Positions 12,050 through 24,394 of a stretch of DNA of 61,599 nt are shown here, one piece after another (the stretch's first letter is position 1; every line of letters starts with the position of its first letter). Position numbers and translations under genes: made by a program. Source of the DNA: Welwitschia mirabilis (Eukaryota > Gnetophyta > Gnetopsida > Welwitschiales); the NCBI GenBank assembly GCA_051453625.1, contig JBOZIK010000001.1, forward strand, positions 21,804,157 to 21,865,755, read 5' to 3'. Under the pieces are notes generated by a model. The model made no database searches. It saw only the letters and a list, made by a program, of their open reading frames with translations, and was not told the origin of the DNA.

Positions 12050-13255
12050 ATGTGTCTCTTCACTATGCACATATCCTTAAGGAATTTTACATATGAAGTT
12101 ACTTATTTAATTAATTCTAAAAGAGGCATGTTGATTTTGACTTCCCTAAAAGTATCTAAGGCCTCTAGCTATTATTCTTTGATGTTCTCCTTTCTACGTT
12201 ATTGTGAAAATGCTAAAGTCCATTAGTAAGTAGCCAAAGGTTTTTCTAAATTCTTTACTATTTTTTTTCATTGGTGTTTTTTAGAGGCTTTTTTTCTTCC
12301 TTACATGAGCTTAGTTCTATTTCTAGATTTATTTTTCTCTACTTCAAAGATAAATGAGTTTGATTTATTTAATGTAACTTAGCTCTCCTTCCTTCACCAT
12401 GTTAATTCCTCTTGGATTAGGCTAAGGACTTATGGGAAGTTTGTTAGTATCTCATTAGTTTAATGATGAAAGGATGTGAGTGGTGATTTATTAGAGTTAA
12501 TTTGATGATGATTTGTTTTTACTTATGATTCCATGAACTTTTTTAGGGTTTGCTCCAATGGATTAGATGAAGTAATTTGACAATTTAAAGATGAAGGATA
12601 AGAAGAGGAAGATGATAAAAAAGATTTTCTAAGACAATAATTTTGTTGTGCATTATTGTCTCGCTTTCAAGAGAAATTAGGATGGTTTTACCAACTAGGA
12701 TTATAAGTATTTAATAAAGGATCATTACCTATTCCTTTATTATGTTTTGCTACATTAAGATTGAAGGACACTCAACTATTTCATGCAAATCAATGTGACA
12801 AATTAGACATCCCTCTATTTCAAGCAAATCAATGTGGCAAATTCAACATCCCTATTTTGATACTATATGAGAGATGCAAGGAATTAATTTTTTTAAAGGC
12901 TTATTTATTTAATTACCTATAACAAACTTTTCTACAAATTTAGAAACACTAGCAAACCTAAGTAAATGATAAGGTTAGGAAGATTCGAATGGTTTTTCCT
13001 AGTTTGTCAAACTCTCAACTATGGATTCTAGGTATTTCCAAGCATCATTTAGCTCTATTTTCAAGAAGCTTATATGAGTTATCATTTTAACTAATTGTCT
13101 CTTATTTGATGATAACCCCTCATAGAAAAAACTACTTATATGGTTAAGCTTAAAACCATGTTGCAAGAATTTATGCAATAAATTCTTATCATTTCTAAAA
13201 TTTGTGAAAATTTTTTATGGTCTTTCTATTAGTAGTTTATTATCTCTTTTTTAAA
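12050..13255 (-). pseudogene. Athila-like gag remnant, copy A
   Basis: Gag of the same element, upstream of the protease on the - strand. The capsid part near 13020-13160 reads FFYEGLSSNKRQL, matching the Retrotrans_gag helix found in Athila gag. Nearer the C-terminus, around 12655-12715, lies NTYNPSW then a stop, followed by NHPNFS: the conserved 'YNPGWRNHPNFSW' box of Athila-type gags, with Arg and Trp codons turned into stops. The whole is heavily broken. The 5' end joins copy B abruptly near 13255. Confidence 0.75.
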
Positions 13256-13257
13256 AC

Positions 13258-14157
13258 ATGATGTAAAACATATTTCTTATAAGGAGGTTCAATAGGACTA
13301 AAAGAAACATGTTCTACAATTTTGCATTAAAAGAGTTGTCTTCATGGTTAACATTGATTCAAAATCAAAGGATGAAAAAAAGGGGAAGACATTTAGCTCA
13401 TAAGGGGAATATTTAGAGTTATAAATCGCATTCAAAAATAAACTTCATGAAGATCTCCTGATAAATTCTTTGATTAAAAATATGCAAGTTCACTGTTATA
13501 TTACTGGATAATATTCTCATCTCACTATTTCTACAATTCATAAGAGCATTAAATATTGTAAGGAAAGATATTCCTAGAATGATTGGAATTGAATTGTGTT
13601 TCATTTTTTCCATTTATAAAACAATGAAATCTACTAGAAAATAGCAACTATCTACTAAAAATATCACATCTTTAACTATTCCTAATGGTGAGTTCAAAGA
13701 ATTATCAAGTAATTGAAATTGGACTTTATTATTTTTAAGATTTTTTATACTAAGTTCCTTGTACACATAATAGGGTAGAACATNNNNNNNNNNNNNNNNN
13801 NNNNNNNNNNNNNNNNNNNNNNNNNNNNNNNNNNNNNNNNNNNNNNNNNNNNNNNNNNNNNNNNNNNNNNNNNNNNNNNNNNNTTTATACTAAGTTCCTT
13901 GTACACATAATAGGGTAGAACATTAATATACACTCTAAGGTCCAACAAGGCTTGCTTAATGTTTTTGTCTCTAATTGTAATAATATTATTAGGCAATTAG
14001 AATCTTTATATTTAGGCAGAATTTTATTTTATATGATTGCCCTAGTATGTTAAGCTAAAAATGACATTTTCTTAGCATGCATGTATCTCTTCACTATTCA
14101 CATATCTTAATAAATTTGGCTTATGAGGATACTTATTTAATTCATTCTAAAATAGAT
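13258..14157 (-). pseudogene. Athila-like retropepsin remnant, copy B
   Basis: Second protease copy, about 80% alike to copy A by eye. On the - strand it reads KQALLDLRVYINVLPYYVYKEL, keeping the catalytic Asp but with Arg (codon at 13934-13936) for the active-site Gly. The C-terminal part at 13419-13613 reads FLTIFNALMNCRNSEM. Gag is missing: beyond 14157 the sequence switches to a + strand LTR. A nominal 100-N gap at 13784-13883 interrupts it and is flanked by an exact 40-base duplication, so the gap is probably not real. Confidence 0.75.
13784..13883. other. Assembly gap (100 N) flanked by a 40-base exact duplicate
   Basis: The 40 bases at 13744-13783 recur exactly at 13884-13923. In a sequence this decayed, an exact repeat at both edges of a nominal gap points to two contigs that overlap but were not merged. 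Removing the duplicate restores a continuous protease reading frame. Confidence 0.9.
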
Positions 14158-15562
14158 CATTTTAATCATGAAAGTATGTATTTCGTTACTTTTATCATAA
14201 ATTATAAAGTATGCACTTTTACATGATAAATCCAAGTACCTAATAGCATAATGATGCATCGTGCCAAATTAGCTCTAAATTATCATGCTGAACTTATTAT
14301 GAAATGACATATGATAGGACATTATGATTCATATCAATTATTGCACCCTACTCATCTAAGATCCTCAAAAACACTTGGCATCGATAAGGTAGATACATGG
14401 CACTGATGTAGTAGACAAGTAGTAGTAACTTAGTAGTGAAGTGATGATCATAACTGATAGTGACATATGGTAGTGGTATCAACACAATTGGTGTTAGCAT
14501 TAGTTAGAAGTTTTTTGACTAAGAACCACAATTTAAAGGAATGATGATGATTGTCTATCAAATCCTAACCTAATGCTATAGGATGAATCTCCCACCAAAT
14601 GCTAAATGACAAAGCACTAAAAGATGAAGATTCCACCTAATGCTATAAGATAAGGTATCTTAACCTTCATCTAAAGCTATAGGACAAAATCTTATCTACC
14701 TAATGCTAAATAACAAAGATCCTACTTAATTCTATAGGATGAAGTCCATCCATCTCACCTAATACTACAAGCTAAGGAACCTAACTATATCCCCTTTTAG
14801 CTTCACTTATAAAAGGACCTTAAAGCCCCTCATTGTAATAGCACTTCCTCTTTAGTAAAAGTTCTATTGTACCTTGGCACAGTCTTTAGGACTATGTTTT
14901 GCTAAGTTCCCTTTGGAGCGAGCTAGCCTCAAGGTTAGTCCAAGGAGTTTGTACTTCATAATGCCTCTTTCTTATAATGTAAGATAATTGCTTTTATTTT
15001 ATGTTAGTAAAGTTAGTTTTATTTTCTTAATTTTAAGTGTGCCTTACTTCATACTTAGAATGCTTAATTACAAGCTATGAAAATGTCAAGTTATTTCCAC
15101 TAAGTGAGTTATTATGTTTTCTAGGCTACTAATAGTTATAAGTATTTAATGATTTTTAGGCTTAACTTTCTATCTATCATACTTATATTTAAACCAAAAA
15201 TTATGATAATTAATATGAAGGATTCAATTAATACTTAGGTGATGGATGAGATTATGCCATCATGCTCTAAGCTTAACAACTTAGCTAAGGAAAGATTTAA
15301 TGCATGTAATTATTATATATTCTAGAATTAAATTTTTATGTATAGATAACTCAAGCTAGATTAGAGTATTAGTTCATTCCTACTTTTTCTAATTGACATT
15401 TTCTTATAATCACATCTTAGATTTGGTTTTCTATTATTTGCATTTTACTTTGTACTTATTTATGTACTAACTTTTATGAGATAGCCACATTCATCCCTAT
15501 AAGCAAATAATATTAGGTTTTCCCTAGTTAAAATGGATAAAGAAAACAACTTTATCAATTTT
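14158..15562 (+). repeat. LTR, family D, + orientation (5' LTR)
   Basis: Same family as the LTRs at 15895-17249, 26991-28165, 35008-36445 and 36495-37874. The first 60 or so bases are missing compared with those. The TATA box is TTATAAAAGG near 14808. A conserved downstream block carries GATGAGATTATGCCATCATG near 15250, which recurs in all five copies. The primer site directly follows the end, so this is a 5' LTR whose element was then lost after about 330 bases. Confidence 0.8.
14560..14790 (+). repeat. Degenerate short tandem repeat in U3 of LTR D
   Basis: About seven decayed copies of a unit like CACCTAATGCTATAGGATAA, 25-35 bases apart, just upstream of the TATA box. A different array (unit around AAATCACTAAATGAGG) lies at the matching place in the 5' LTR of element C. 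Confidence 0.6.
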
Positions 15563-15581
15563 TGATGTCATTACTAGGGAT
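15563..15581 (+). promoter_or_regulatory. Primer-binding site, tRNA-Asp type, decayed
   Basis: TGATGTCATTACTAGGGAT directly after the LTR. The perfect complement of the 3' end of plant tRNA-Asp(GUC) is TGGCGCCGTTGCCGGGGAT. Seven of 19 bases differ, and all seven are C-to-T or G-to-A. This primer is the one used by Athila/Tat elements, which agrees with the gag-protease type nearby. Confidence 0.8.
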
Positions 15582-15894
15582 GATGATACTGTAAGTTTTT
15601 ATTAGTAGTACACAAGAGGTTTTGTTTCCCCCCTTACGTAGCTACATTTTCATTACTCTTTTCTTTCAATTCCAATTGTTAGTACTAGTCATTTTCAATG
15701 TTACACAAACAATTTTGTTCATTTTTGGATTTTTCTCTTTTTTCTAAAAGCATTTTAGTGGTTAATAGTAGTCTAATCTAGTATAACACAAACTAATCAT
15801 TTTTTTATTTTTAATTTCTAATACTAATAAATAAAAATACTATTACACAATTTTATGGTTAGTATGTTCTAGTTGACTTTCTTGTAAGTCTAAC
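15582..15894 (+). other. Leader remnant after the LTR D primer site
   Basis: Resembles the leader of element C read on the - strand below 26973, starting with GATGATACT. It stops where the oppositely oriented LTR ends, so the + element is cut here. Confidence 0.5.
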
Positions 15895-17249
15895 ATGTTC
15901 ATTATTTTACAATGAGTCAATTTATCTAAACTTACATTGAGAATCATTCTTTCCTTAGGGATAATATGAATATTGATTTAGATGTTTTGCACTACTTAAA
16001 CTTAATGTAAATTATATAATTTAAGAAAAGAAATAAGAGGAGAAAATTAAGTTAATGAATGTAATTTAAAACTTTAATTTAAGGGAGGAGAGAAGTAAGC
16101 TAGCTCCAAGGCATTATAGATTCATTCCTAGTAATCTTTCACTCTAAATTTATCCAATGCTTATCTTGCAACAAACTTAAAACCATAAAATATTTTGGCT
16201 TAGATTATGATGACATAATCTCATTTACTATATGAGTAATGGTAAACTTAATTACCACTTAATCTTCCTAGCCTAAAGATAATAATGGAAGGGAAGAATT
16301 CTAGTACTTAAAATCCATAAAACTAAAAGACTTGGATCAAGTATTAAAAGAAATTGCTTAAGTAAAAAGAAGCTTTATGGTTGAGTTACCACCTAAACAT
16401 TTCAAATATAAAGTAATTCATGATTTGAAATAAAAGGCAAATAACTTTATGTATTAAAGAAAGAAACATTTTATAAAAATGGAAGAAAGATGCTAGTGAA
16501 ACTTCTCAAGTGATCCTTAAAGACTAGCTAACTCCTCAAAGCATTACTTAGAATGACATTGTAATTGATGCTCCTAGGTTCTATAATTTTTCAAGCTAAA
16601 GATAATACAACAAAGGACTTAAGACCCTATTATAAGAAGATATGGGAGTCCATGGTGAGCACAAGCTATTGGCTTGAAGTGTTAAGTGGATAGTTACATA
16701 ATCACAACTTTAGATAGAATAGCTTATCATCTTTTTCATTTGGTGGAGATTCCTATGATGATGTCAATACTTGGCTCCTTATGTTATACCTACTGCCAAC
16801 TGTTATCATATTCATGTCTCTCCACCATCATCCTACTTAGCAATTCCACATGTCATTCTATGAATCCTCATCATCACCACCATGTGTTTTTAAGAATGCA
16901 ATTTATTTTTGATGTGAAACTTGACCATGCCCATAAGTACAATTCAATCTAATTTTCCATGATATGTCAGGAATGTGAGATTTACAATATTCAACATAAA
17001 AAGACTAGCAACACCAATAGTTCTAGATAGTGGCATTGGCATTTGAGCTCCAATGATCTTCATTTTTAGGCATGTTTTTTAGTTAAGCATAATTAATCTA
17101 AAAACATCACGGTCACATGATAAGTTCATAAATCATATGAAAATCAATAGACGACATGTTTTTATGATAAAAACAATGATATTATTATATTCCATTAACA
17201 TTAACTAGTCATTTAACTTGATCATAATGTCAATTTTTACATGTTAACA
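15895..17249 (-). repeat. LTR, family D, - orientation (3' LTR of element C)
   Basis: On the - strand it begins TGTTAACATGTAAAAATTGA at 17249 and ends AATAATGAACATG at about 15895. The end has no primer site, unlike the 27 kb copy, so this is a 3' LTR. A weak TATA-like TTATAATAGG lies near 16630 on the - strand. It faces LTR 14158-15562 tail to tail; the pairing block reads AATGAGATTATGTCATCAT on the - strand near 16200-16225. Confidence 0.8.
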
Positions 17250-18659
17250 CGTCCCCTAACTAATATTTTGCTAGTACCTTAGCAAAATGTTGATAGCAAA
17301 GTGGTTTAAGATGGAAAAATTGTCAACGTTTAAAGTGCTTAAGTGTGCAAATGATATAACTTTAAAAACTTTCATGACTAATTTTTTATAATAAGGCATT
17401 AAAATGAAAAATTTGATGTAAAATTAGATGTCATACCCCTTAATCAAAAGTCAACTTTTTCCTTAAATTTATATAATAACAAGTGTTAAAGTTATTTTAA
17501 GAACATAGTTTTAGATGGATTGCAATGAGTTATTTTATTAAAAATTATGCAAAATGATGCAAATACTAAGAGAAAGGAAATACTCACTATAGTGAAACAA
17601 CATTTTATTAAGTTCTAAGTGGAAAGTTAATTCATAAAAATGGTTAATGCCTTAGGATTTATTTCTCATGAATTAGAGGTAAAGTGAAATGGATGATGGA
17701 TATATAAAATGAACATGTGTTTAAAGGACTTAATCAAAAACTAATGAATAAACAAATAAAATTTCCTAAGCTAGTGACCCTTATTATAAATTTTATTTAT
17801 TTTAGTAGATCCCAAAATCAACTAAGCATAATTTTAACTAAGTAAATTATATGAATTGTAGAAATCATCGCAAATATTAGGTATAAAGGTTAAAAGGCGT
17901 CATATCGCATAAAGCCTCTAATTCCCATCTTTTTAATTCCATTATTTTTTGTTTCTACCAGTGTATATGTCCTTAGTCTAAGCCCTTGAATCACATTGAG
18001 CATCTTGTATTATGACATTTTTTTCCAATAGAGTTAAGCATGTTGTTTTATGTAGAAATTAATATTGCATTATCAACAAGCATTTATAGCCCTGATGTAG
18101 TTGATTATGTCATAAAATATATTATTGGAGTTGCATTGTTAGTGAGATCCATAGCCCTAGTGTAGTTAACTAAACCCAATTAAGTGATTAAAATAATATG
18201 TGTTTGAAGAAAAGATATGTTATTTTCTTTTTTTCATCTTTTCATATTCAGTTTTATGCACATTTGATGGGTCATTGGCTCATCATCCTAATCGATATAA
18301 ATATTATTCCCAATAAAGGATTTAGACTTAATAAATACATAAAAAGGTAAATCCCACCTTTTCAAAAAAGTTTTAACAAAATTTAAGACCCTAAGTGAAT
18401 GTGATTTTAACTAATAAACTCAAAATAAGCATACTTTTCCTTAAAACCCATAAGTAAACTTGATCTTAACCATTACTCAAGTAATAGTGAGATCACTTAT
18501 TATTGATTTTTGATTAAGGTCCACTAACTTGGGTTAGTAAGTCTCATAAACTCATAATTTGATGGCTAAAGTGAATGTTTTGTGGACTTAATGAGATGGT
18601 TTAAAATGTATTTGATGAATAAAAACATTTAAAAGGGTGTATGATGAGTGATGTCATGG
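17250..18659 (-). other. Internal 3' region of element C, no coding signal
   Basis: Between protease and 3' LTR there are only 1.4 kb, too short for reverse transcriptase, RNase H and integrase, and I find none of their motifs. Part (18240-18650) matches the post-protease region of element A. Confidence 0.55.
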
Positions 18660-19300
18660 GGTATTTAAGAGAAAATTATCATTTTTGGCAAAAGTTGATC
18701 ATTTATAGGATGACTTATTGCAAAAGACTCAAAAGGATTGTAACTATTAGTTTTGGAGTTAGAGAAGTAATATGTAAATGATGGCATAAGATGAGAAAAA
18801 TTAGGCTCTTTAGGAGAATATTTTGAGTTACAAATTTCATTAACCATATTAACCTCTTTAAAATCACCTACTAATTTTATTATATTAAAAATGTTTAAGG
18901 TCATATTACTAAATGATATCTTCAATGAAAGAATTAGAAGTGCAAGAAAAAGGTCATCCTAAAATGATAGGTATTGTGTTATGTTTGATTGCATCCATTT
19001 CTAAAATGATGAATTCTACCAGGAAATAACATTTATTGACTTAAACTATTACATCTTCAACCATATTTAATGGTAACTTCATAGATTTATTATTTAACTA
19101 CAATTGGATCTTAGTTCATTTAAGGTCTTCTAAGCTAAGTTCCATGTCATATAATGGGATATGATGTTGATACTTGCTCTTGAATCTAACAATGCTTTCT
19201 TGATGTTTTTATCTCCAATTGTAAGGCTCATTGTTAGGAAACCAGGAGTTTTGTACTTAGGCAAAAACTAATTTTGGATGATTATGCGTATTTATTACAC
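18660..19300 (-). pseudogene. Athila-like retropepsin remnant, copy C
   Basis: On the - strand the N-terminal part near 19100-19230 reads IGDKNIKKALLDSRASINI, an active site with catalytic Asp and Ser kept but Arg for Gly (codon at 19178-19180). The C-terminal part at 18665-18925 reads MKISFSNMTLNIFNIIKL, the segment that follows 'INCRNG' in Athila proteases. Same family as copies A and B. It follows gag C and precedes a region without pol. Confidence 0.75.
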
Positions 19301-19379
19301 TAAAAAGGATTTGTTCTTAACACCCATAAATTTCTTTATAATTTAGATGTCCTTAAGGAGCTTTGCATATGAGAGTGTC

Positions 19380-20930
19380 TTTTTAATTACTTCTAAAAGA
19401 GCCATATTGATTTTAACTTTCTTAAAAATTTCTAAGGCCTTAAGTTTCTATTTTAAAAGTCCTCCTAATAAGACATTGGAAAAAAGGCAAAGGCTCTTTG
19501 TATATGGGTAAAGGTTCTTCTAAGTCTTTTACCTTTTCTTTATTTAAAGCTTGGAGGAAGGATAAAATATTCTTGGTAAAAAGTTATGTCTTTTTATTTT
19601 ACCTTCCCTTCATCTTTAGAATTACTTTAAGTTAAACCTTGATTAACTTTATGCCACTTATAAGGTAAATTGCTTTGTTTGTTTTAAGTATCTTAATTCT
19701 TCTTTTACAAGCCTAACTCTGTTGGGATTTGGTTGAGTACTCACTGATAGTTTTCTTCTTTCTCTTTTATTTATGATAAAGAGAGTTTGGATTTGGGTTT
19801 ATTAGATTAATTAAGGAATTTGTAAGATGGATTGCATGTTTCGCATGATATTGGATAATGATGAGGAATGTTGTTTAAGAATGGATCCATAGGTATGATT
19901 AATTTTGACTTGATTTTCCATGAGTGTACTTACTAATTACTTAAAAGGAGTGGATGAAGATGATTTTTAGTAATTGAATGGAAAAGGATGATAAATAAAA
20001 TTGATTTCTTAGTTAACTAATTTTATTTTCTTATCTCTAAGAAAACTTAGGATGATTCCTCCACCCAGGGTTAAATGAGTTTGAAAATGGGTCATTTTTC
20101 ATGTTTTTTAACTATCGCTCTACTACATTAACCTTTTCATTAACGATATTTTAAAACAAGATGATGCATGTGTATTTGACTATTTTTTGGGTATCAATGT
20201 GGTAAATAAGACATTCTACCTTTACAACCATGGATGAAGGTAAAGACGAGGTGTTAAGAATTATACTCTTCAAGCTAATTTATTTATCTTATTATTCACT
20301 TCAAAATTTTTGGGAAATTTAACACACTTGTGGATCTAATAGGATGGCAAGTTCTAGATGATTCTATGAACTTCTTCCAAATTTTGGAACTCTTAGCTAC
20401 ACTTATCATCTCAATAAGTTATTTATTTTTTGTGAATGATACATCATAGGTAAAGCTTATCTCCCTCCTTGGCTCAAATCCATGTTGAGGGAATTTTTGT
20501 AAAAGGTATTTGAATCCCTCTAAGATTTGTAAAAATGTTTTATATTTCTTCTAATGGAAGTTCATGATTTCTTTTCTTAAGGAATTTGTCTCATGATTGA
20601 AAATGAATTTGAAGATGAAAACATTATTTAGATCAATCTAAGCTATTATAGAATAGGTTCTAAGGGTGTATAACCAAGATTTTACCTTTATTCCAAGAAA
20701 AACCAAAATAAGATAAGCCTAAGAGCATCATAAATGTTTTGATATTAGGGAATAGTTGATAGGATACGTTCAAATTCTTTAAGGTAAAGGTATGTATCCT
20801 TAGACTCTATTCCATGTAAATGAGGTAGAAATTATACAGTAAAAGGTTTAAACTCTAACCTTTATTTTATAAATGGTAACATGATGCATTAATGTATTCT
20901 TAGGCATTGCAACTAGATATAATTAAAAAG
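19380..20930 (-). pseudogene. Athila-like gag remnant, copy C
   Basis: On the - strand, a capsid part near 20330-20490 reads GFEPRREISFTYDVSF and LIEMISVAKSSKIWKKF. The C-terminal box near 20040-20100 reads NSFNPGWRNHPKFS and is the best preserved 'YNPGWRNHPNFSW' motif in the window, with the last Trp turned into a stop. Order and spacing match gag A. This gag belongs to the element bounded by the LTRs at 26991-28165 and 15895-17249. Confidence 0.75.
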
Positions 20931-21224
20931 GGTTTATCTAGATTGGTTAGCAGCAGTAGTGGCTTATTGTTTAGCTACTCTTGTGTAAGGTACTAGGTCA
21001 TTGATTAGGTAATTAGGTCTTGTGTCATATCCCATATTTTGTAAACCTTAATTACTTGAATACTAAGTATATTAAGCTTTTAATTAGATGATGAATAACT
21101 CTTCTTTAAAGGCCTTATCAAAATAAGATAGTATTTTAAATTAACCTTAGTTTGTAATTTTCATAATTTATCATGAAAATGATAATAATTTAGTTAGAAG
21201 GTTTTTATGAGAAAAGCTATCCAA

Positions 21225-22287
21225 AAACGTTTAAAATTAGATAAACCCATTATGTAAGAGATTAAAATCACATCATAAAACTAATAAATTAAAAATATAA
21301 AGAGTACATAATAATATATCTTACATCTTATTTACTCATTTAAACTCTTGGTAACATGATAGGTGTACTATATTATGAATAGATATTTTCTTCCTTGTAT
21401 TATGTGATTCATAGATCTTATTCATTACAAAATAAATGAGGTTATGAATAAGTACATGCACTCTTACCCCTATAGCCAACAATGATAAATGAGTAGATTT
21501 AATTTACCATGAATTTTATCTTTTTGAGATGTGTAAGGGCACTTGATTCATAGCATATTAATCATTTAATTCATGGGAACTGAAGAGTCTATCTCATTAT
21601 GTCATATGAAGATTTTGAAATTTGTGCATTAATTCTTTTGATGTGTATCTTGGATGATTTAAACTTAGTTATGAACCTATGAATGATTAAGAAGAAGCCA
21701 GCATAAGAAAACTATGCATGTAATTAATCTTGCTAATTAAAGAAAGAAAATTACTCATCCTAGTTAGGTGCATAAGTCATAAATATGATTACTCTTTTTA
21801 TAATTCAATGTTACATATTATGCATCCTAGTTATCAATGATAAATTATGTGATCTCATGACCTTAAGCTGTGTGCCCTTTATTTATCTATCTATAGAGAT
21901 CTTTTCCTTTATTGTAAAGAAAAGAGATACTTTTCATTTTTCAATGCAAGTTCGTTTCATTCTTTTCTCTCTATTTATTTTACTATATTTCTTTTTGGAG
22001 CTTGGAGCAAAGGACTCTTAAGCTTGAATCTTTAATAATCTTTAGCTATTAAGGAATTATTAATCTGTTCAAGTAAACTCTTTACTCATGTTATTCATAG
22101 GGTCTCTTTTAATATTTTAGTAAAATGATTTTATATTACATTAGATCAATATTTATGATATATCATAAGAATATGTTATTCCCTCCCATTGACTCTTATC
22201 AATATAGAGGAGATATGAGAGGTCTGTAATGCTTACTAATTAAGGTCACTAATGCATGATTATAACCAAGTAAACACTTTGGGGATT
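21225..22287. repeat. 1.1 kb direct repeat, copy 1
   Basis: Matches 22388-23495 over its whole length at roughly 75-80% by eye (shared start TTTAAAATTAGATAA, shared GATAGGTGTACTATATTA, shared end with TTATTCCCTCCCATTG). It is unrelated to the LTR families seen elsewhere here, and sits inside the leader side of element C. It may be an LTR of an inserted element or a local duplication. No coding signal. Confidence 0.75.
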
Positions 22288-22387
22288 NNNNNNNNNNNNN
22301 NNNNNNNNNNNNNNNNNNNNNNNNNNNNNNNNNNNNNNNNNNNNNNNNNNNNNNNNNNNNNNNNNNNNNNNNNNNNNNNNNNNNNNN
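22288..22387. other. Assembly gap (100 N) between the two direct repeat copies
   Basis: Nominal gap exactly at the junction of the two repeats. An internal region between two LTRs could be hidden or collapsed here. Confidence 0.95.
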
Positions 22388-23495
22388 CATTTAAAATTAG
22401 ATAATCTCATTATGTAAGGAATTAAAATCACAGAAATTGAAAACTCCAAGAGGCCATAATAATATATTTTACATCTACTTTACTCATTTAGATTCTTAAT
22501 AAATATGATAGGTGTACTATATTAAGAATAAATATTTTATTCCTTTTATTATGTGATTGAATAAATATTACAAATAAATATGTAATTAATAAATATTTTC
22601 TTATCTAAAACCAAGAATGATAAATGAGTAAATCTGCTTTACCATAACTTTTATGTTTTTGAGATGTGTAAGGGCACTTTGTTTATAGCATACTCATTAT
22701 TTTATTCATTGAAATTGAAGAGTTTGTCTCATTATGCCATATGAGAATTTTGAGATTTGTGCATTTATTCTTTTGATGCATGTCCTAGATGAACTACACT
22801 TACTTATTAATCTATAAAGGATTAAAAAGAATTAGCATAAAAAAATGATGCATGTAATTAATCTTACTAATTAAAGCAAGAAGATTACTCATCCTAGTTA
22901 GGTGCACGAGTCATAAATATGATCTCTTTTTTTACTCTAATGTTACTTATTACTTATCTCACTTATAAATGTTAAATCATGTGATATTATGATTTTGAAC
23001 TATGTNNNNNNNNNNNNNNNNNNNNNNNNNNNNNNNNNNNNNNNNNNNNNNNNNNNNNNNNNNNNNNNNNNNNNNNNNNNNNNNNNNNNNNNNNNNNNNN
23101 NNNNNNNNNNNNNNNNNNNNNNNNNNNNNNNNNNNNNNNNNNNNNNNNNNNNNNNNNNNNNNNNNNNNNNNNNNNNNNNNNNNNNNNNNNNNNNNNNTCT
23201 TGAAGCTAACAAACTCTTGAGCTTGGATCTTCATCAATCTTCAACTATCAAGGTCTTACTAATATTGCCAAGTAAGATCTTTACTCTTATTATCTATATG
23301 AATTTTTTCCTATTGGAATGATGTGTTATTAAATTAGGAAATTATTGATGGCTTTTATGAAATTATGTTACAAAATATTATTCCCTCCCATTGGATCTTA
23401 CCAAGATGTTCTAGTGAGATGTGAGAGGTTTCTTGTGCTTGGTAGTGGAGGACTACTAATAGATGATTATGGTCAAGTGATGAGGGGGTTTACTA
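22388..23495. repeat. 1.1 kb direct repeat, copy 2
   Basis: Second copy, interrupted by an N run at 23006-23197. It ends near GGGGGTTTACTACAAAC, against ACACTTTGGGGATT at the end of copy 1. Confidence 0.75.
23006..23197. other. Assembly gap (192 N)
   Basis: Run of N inside direct repeat copy 2. Confidence 0.99.
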
Positions 23496-24394
23496 CAAAC
23501 TAAGAAAAGAAAATTGGGTGCTCATATTTATTTAAATATTATATTTTTTTTAATCTATTGTGCATTAGAGCCATCTTATTAAGGGCAAAGTTTGATCCTC
23601 AAAAATCTCTTTAGGCCAGTACTCTTACATGGAAATCCCAAGGCTCATAGTAAATGGTTCTTTTCGAATTGATATGATTTTTCTTTTTACAATGATTTGA
23701 ATTAGTAACTTAGTTAAGTTATTCTATAAGTAATTAGTTAGTATATCAATTATTTTTCTAATCTAATTTATTGCTTAAGTAGTTGTAGAGACTTTATCAT
23801 ATTTTTGTTATAGCAAAAATTAAATTTCTAGAATAGAGGCATAGGGCAAAAGCATCACATTTTATTAATTAGTAGGTATAAATTAGTGAATTTATTTATG
23901 ATTCTAAGATTGTATTATAAACATCAAAATGTAAAAATAGTAATCTTTTAATAGGTACTTATTTTTAAAAGTTTATTTGTTAAAATACATTAGAAAATAA
24001 ATGCAAAAATTAGTAAGTAAGTATATTATGTTTCTATACCTATCTATTAAAATAACTATAAACTTAAGCATTTTAAATTGTAGGAAACTGAATAAGATTT
24101 CCAAAACATATTGAATAAGTTAAAAACTCAAAGTACTTTGAAAGTTATCATCATTTTAGTGTAGTGCAGTAGGACTATAATTTTAGAAAACTTGGCAGTT
24201 TTTAGCTTAGATGGTTACCTTAAAATAATATTTTTAAAAATTTAAGATAGCTTAATCAGATTCTAAGAACCTATTATATGTCTAGTTTCTAAATAACTAC
24301 TATGATTTATTTTTTTTCTTCATAATTAATTAACTATTAATTTTTAACTATGATGTCTTCTTAGAGCCCAAAAATGTTATAATTAATGTTTAAA
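23496..24394. other. AT-rich stretch, nothing recognised
   Basis: No reading frame, LTR end or repeat that I can support. Confidence 0.5.

Noticed and set aside
14560-14790. CRISPR-like array
   Set aside because: Units are degenerate, spacing is irregular, and the context is a plant LTR U3.
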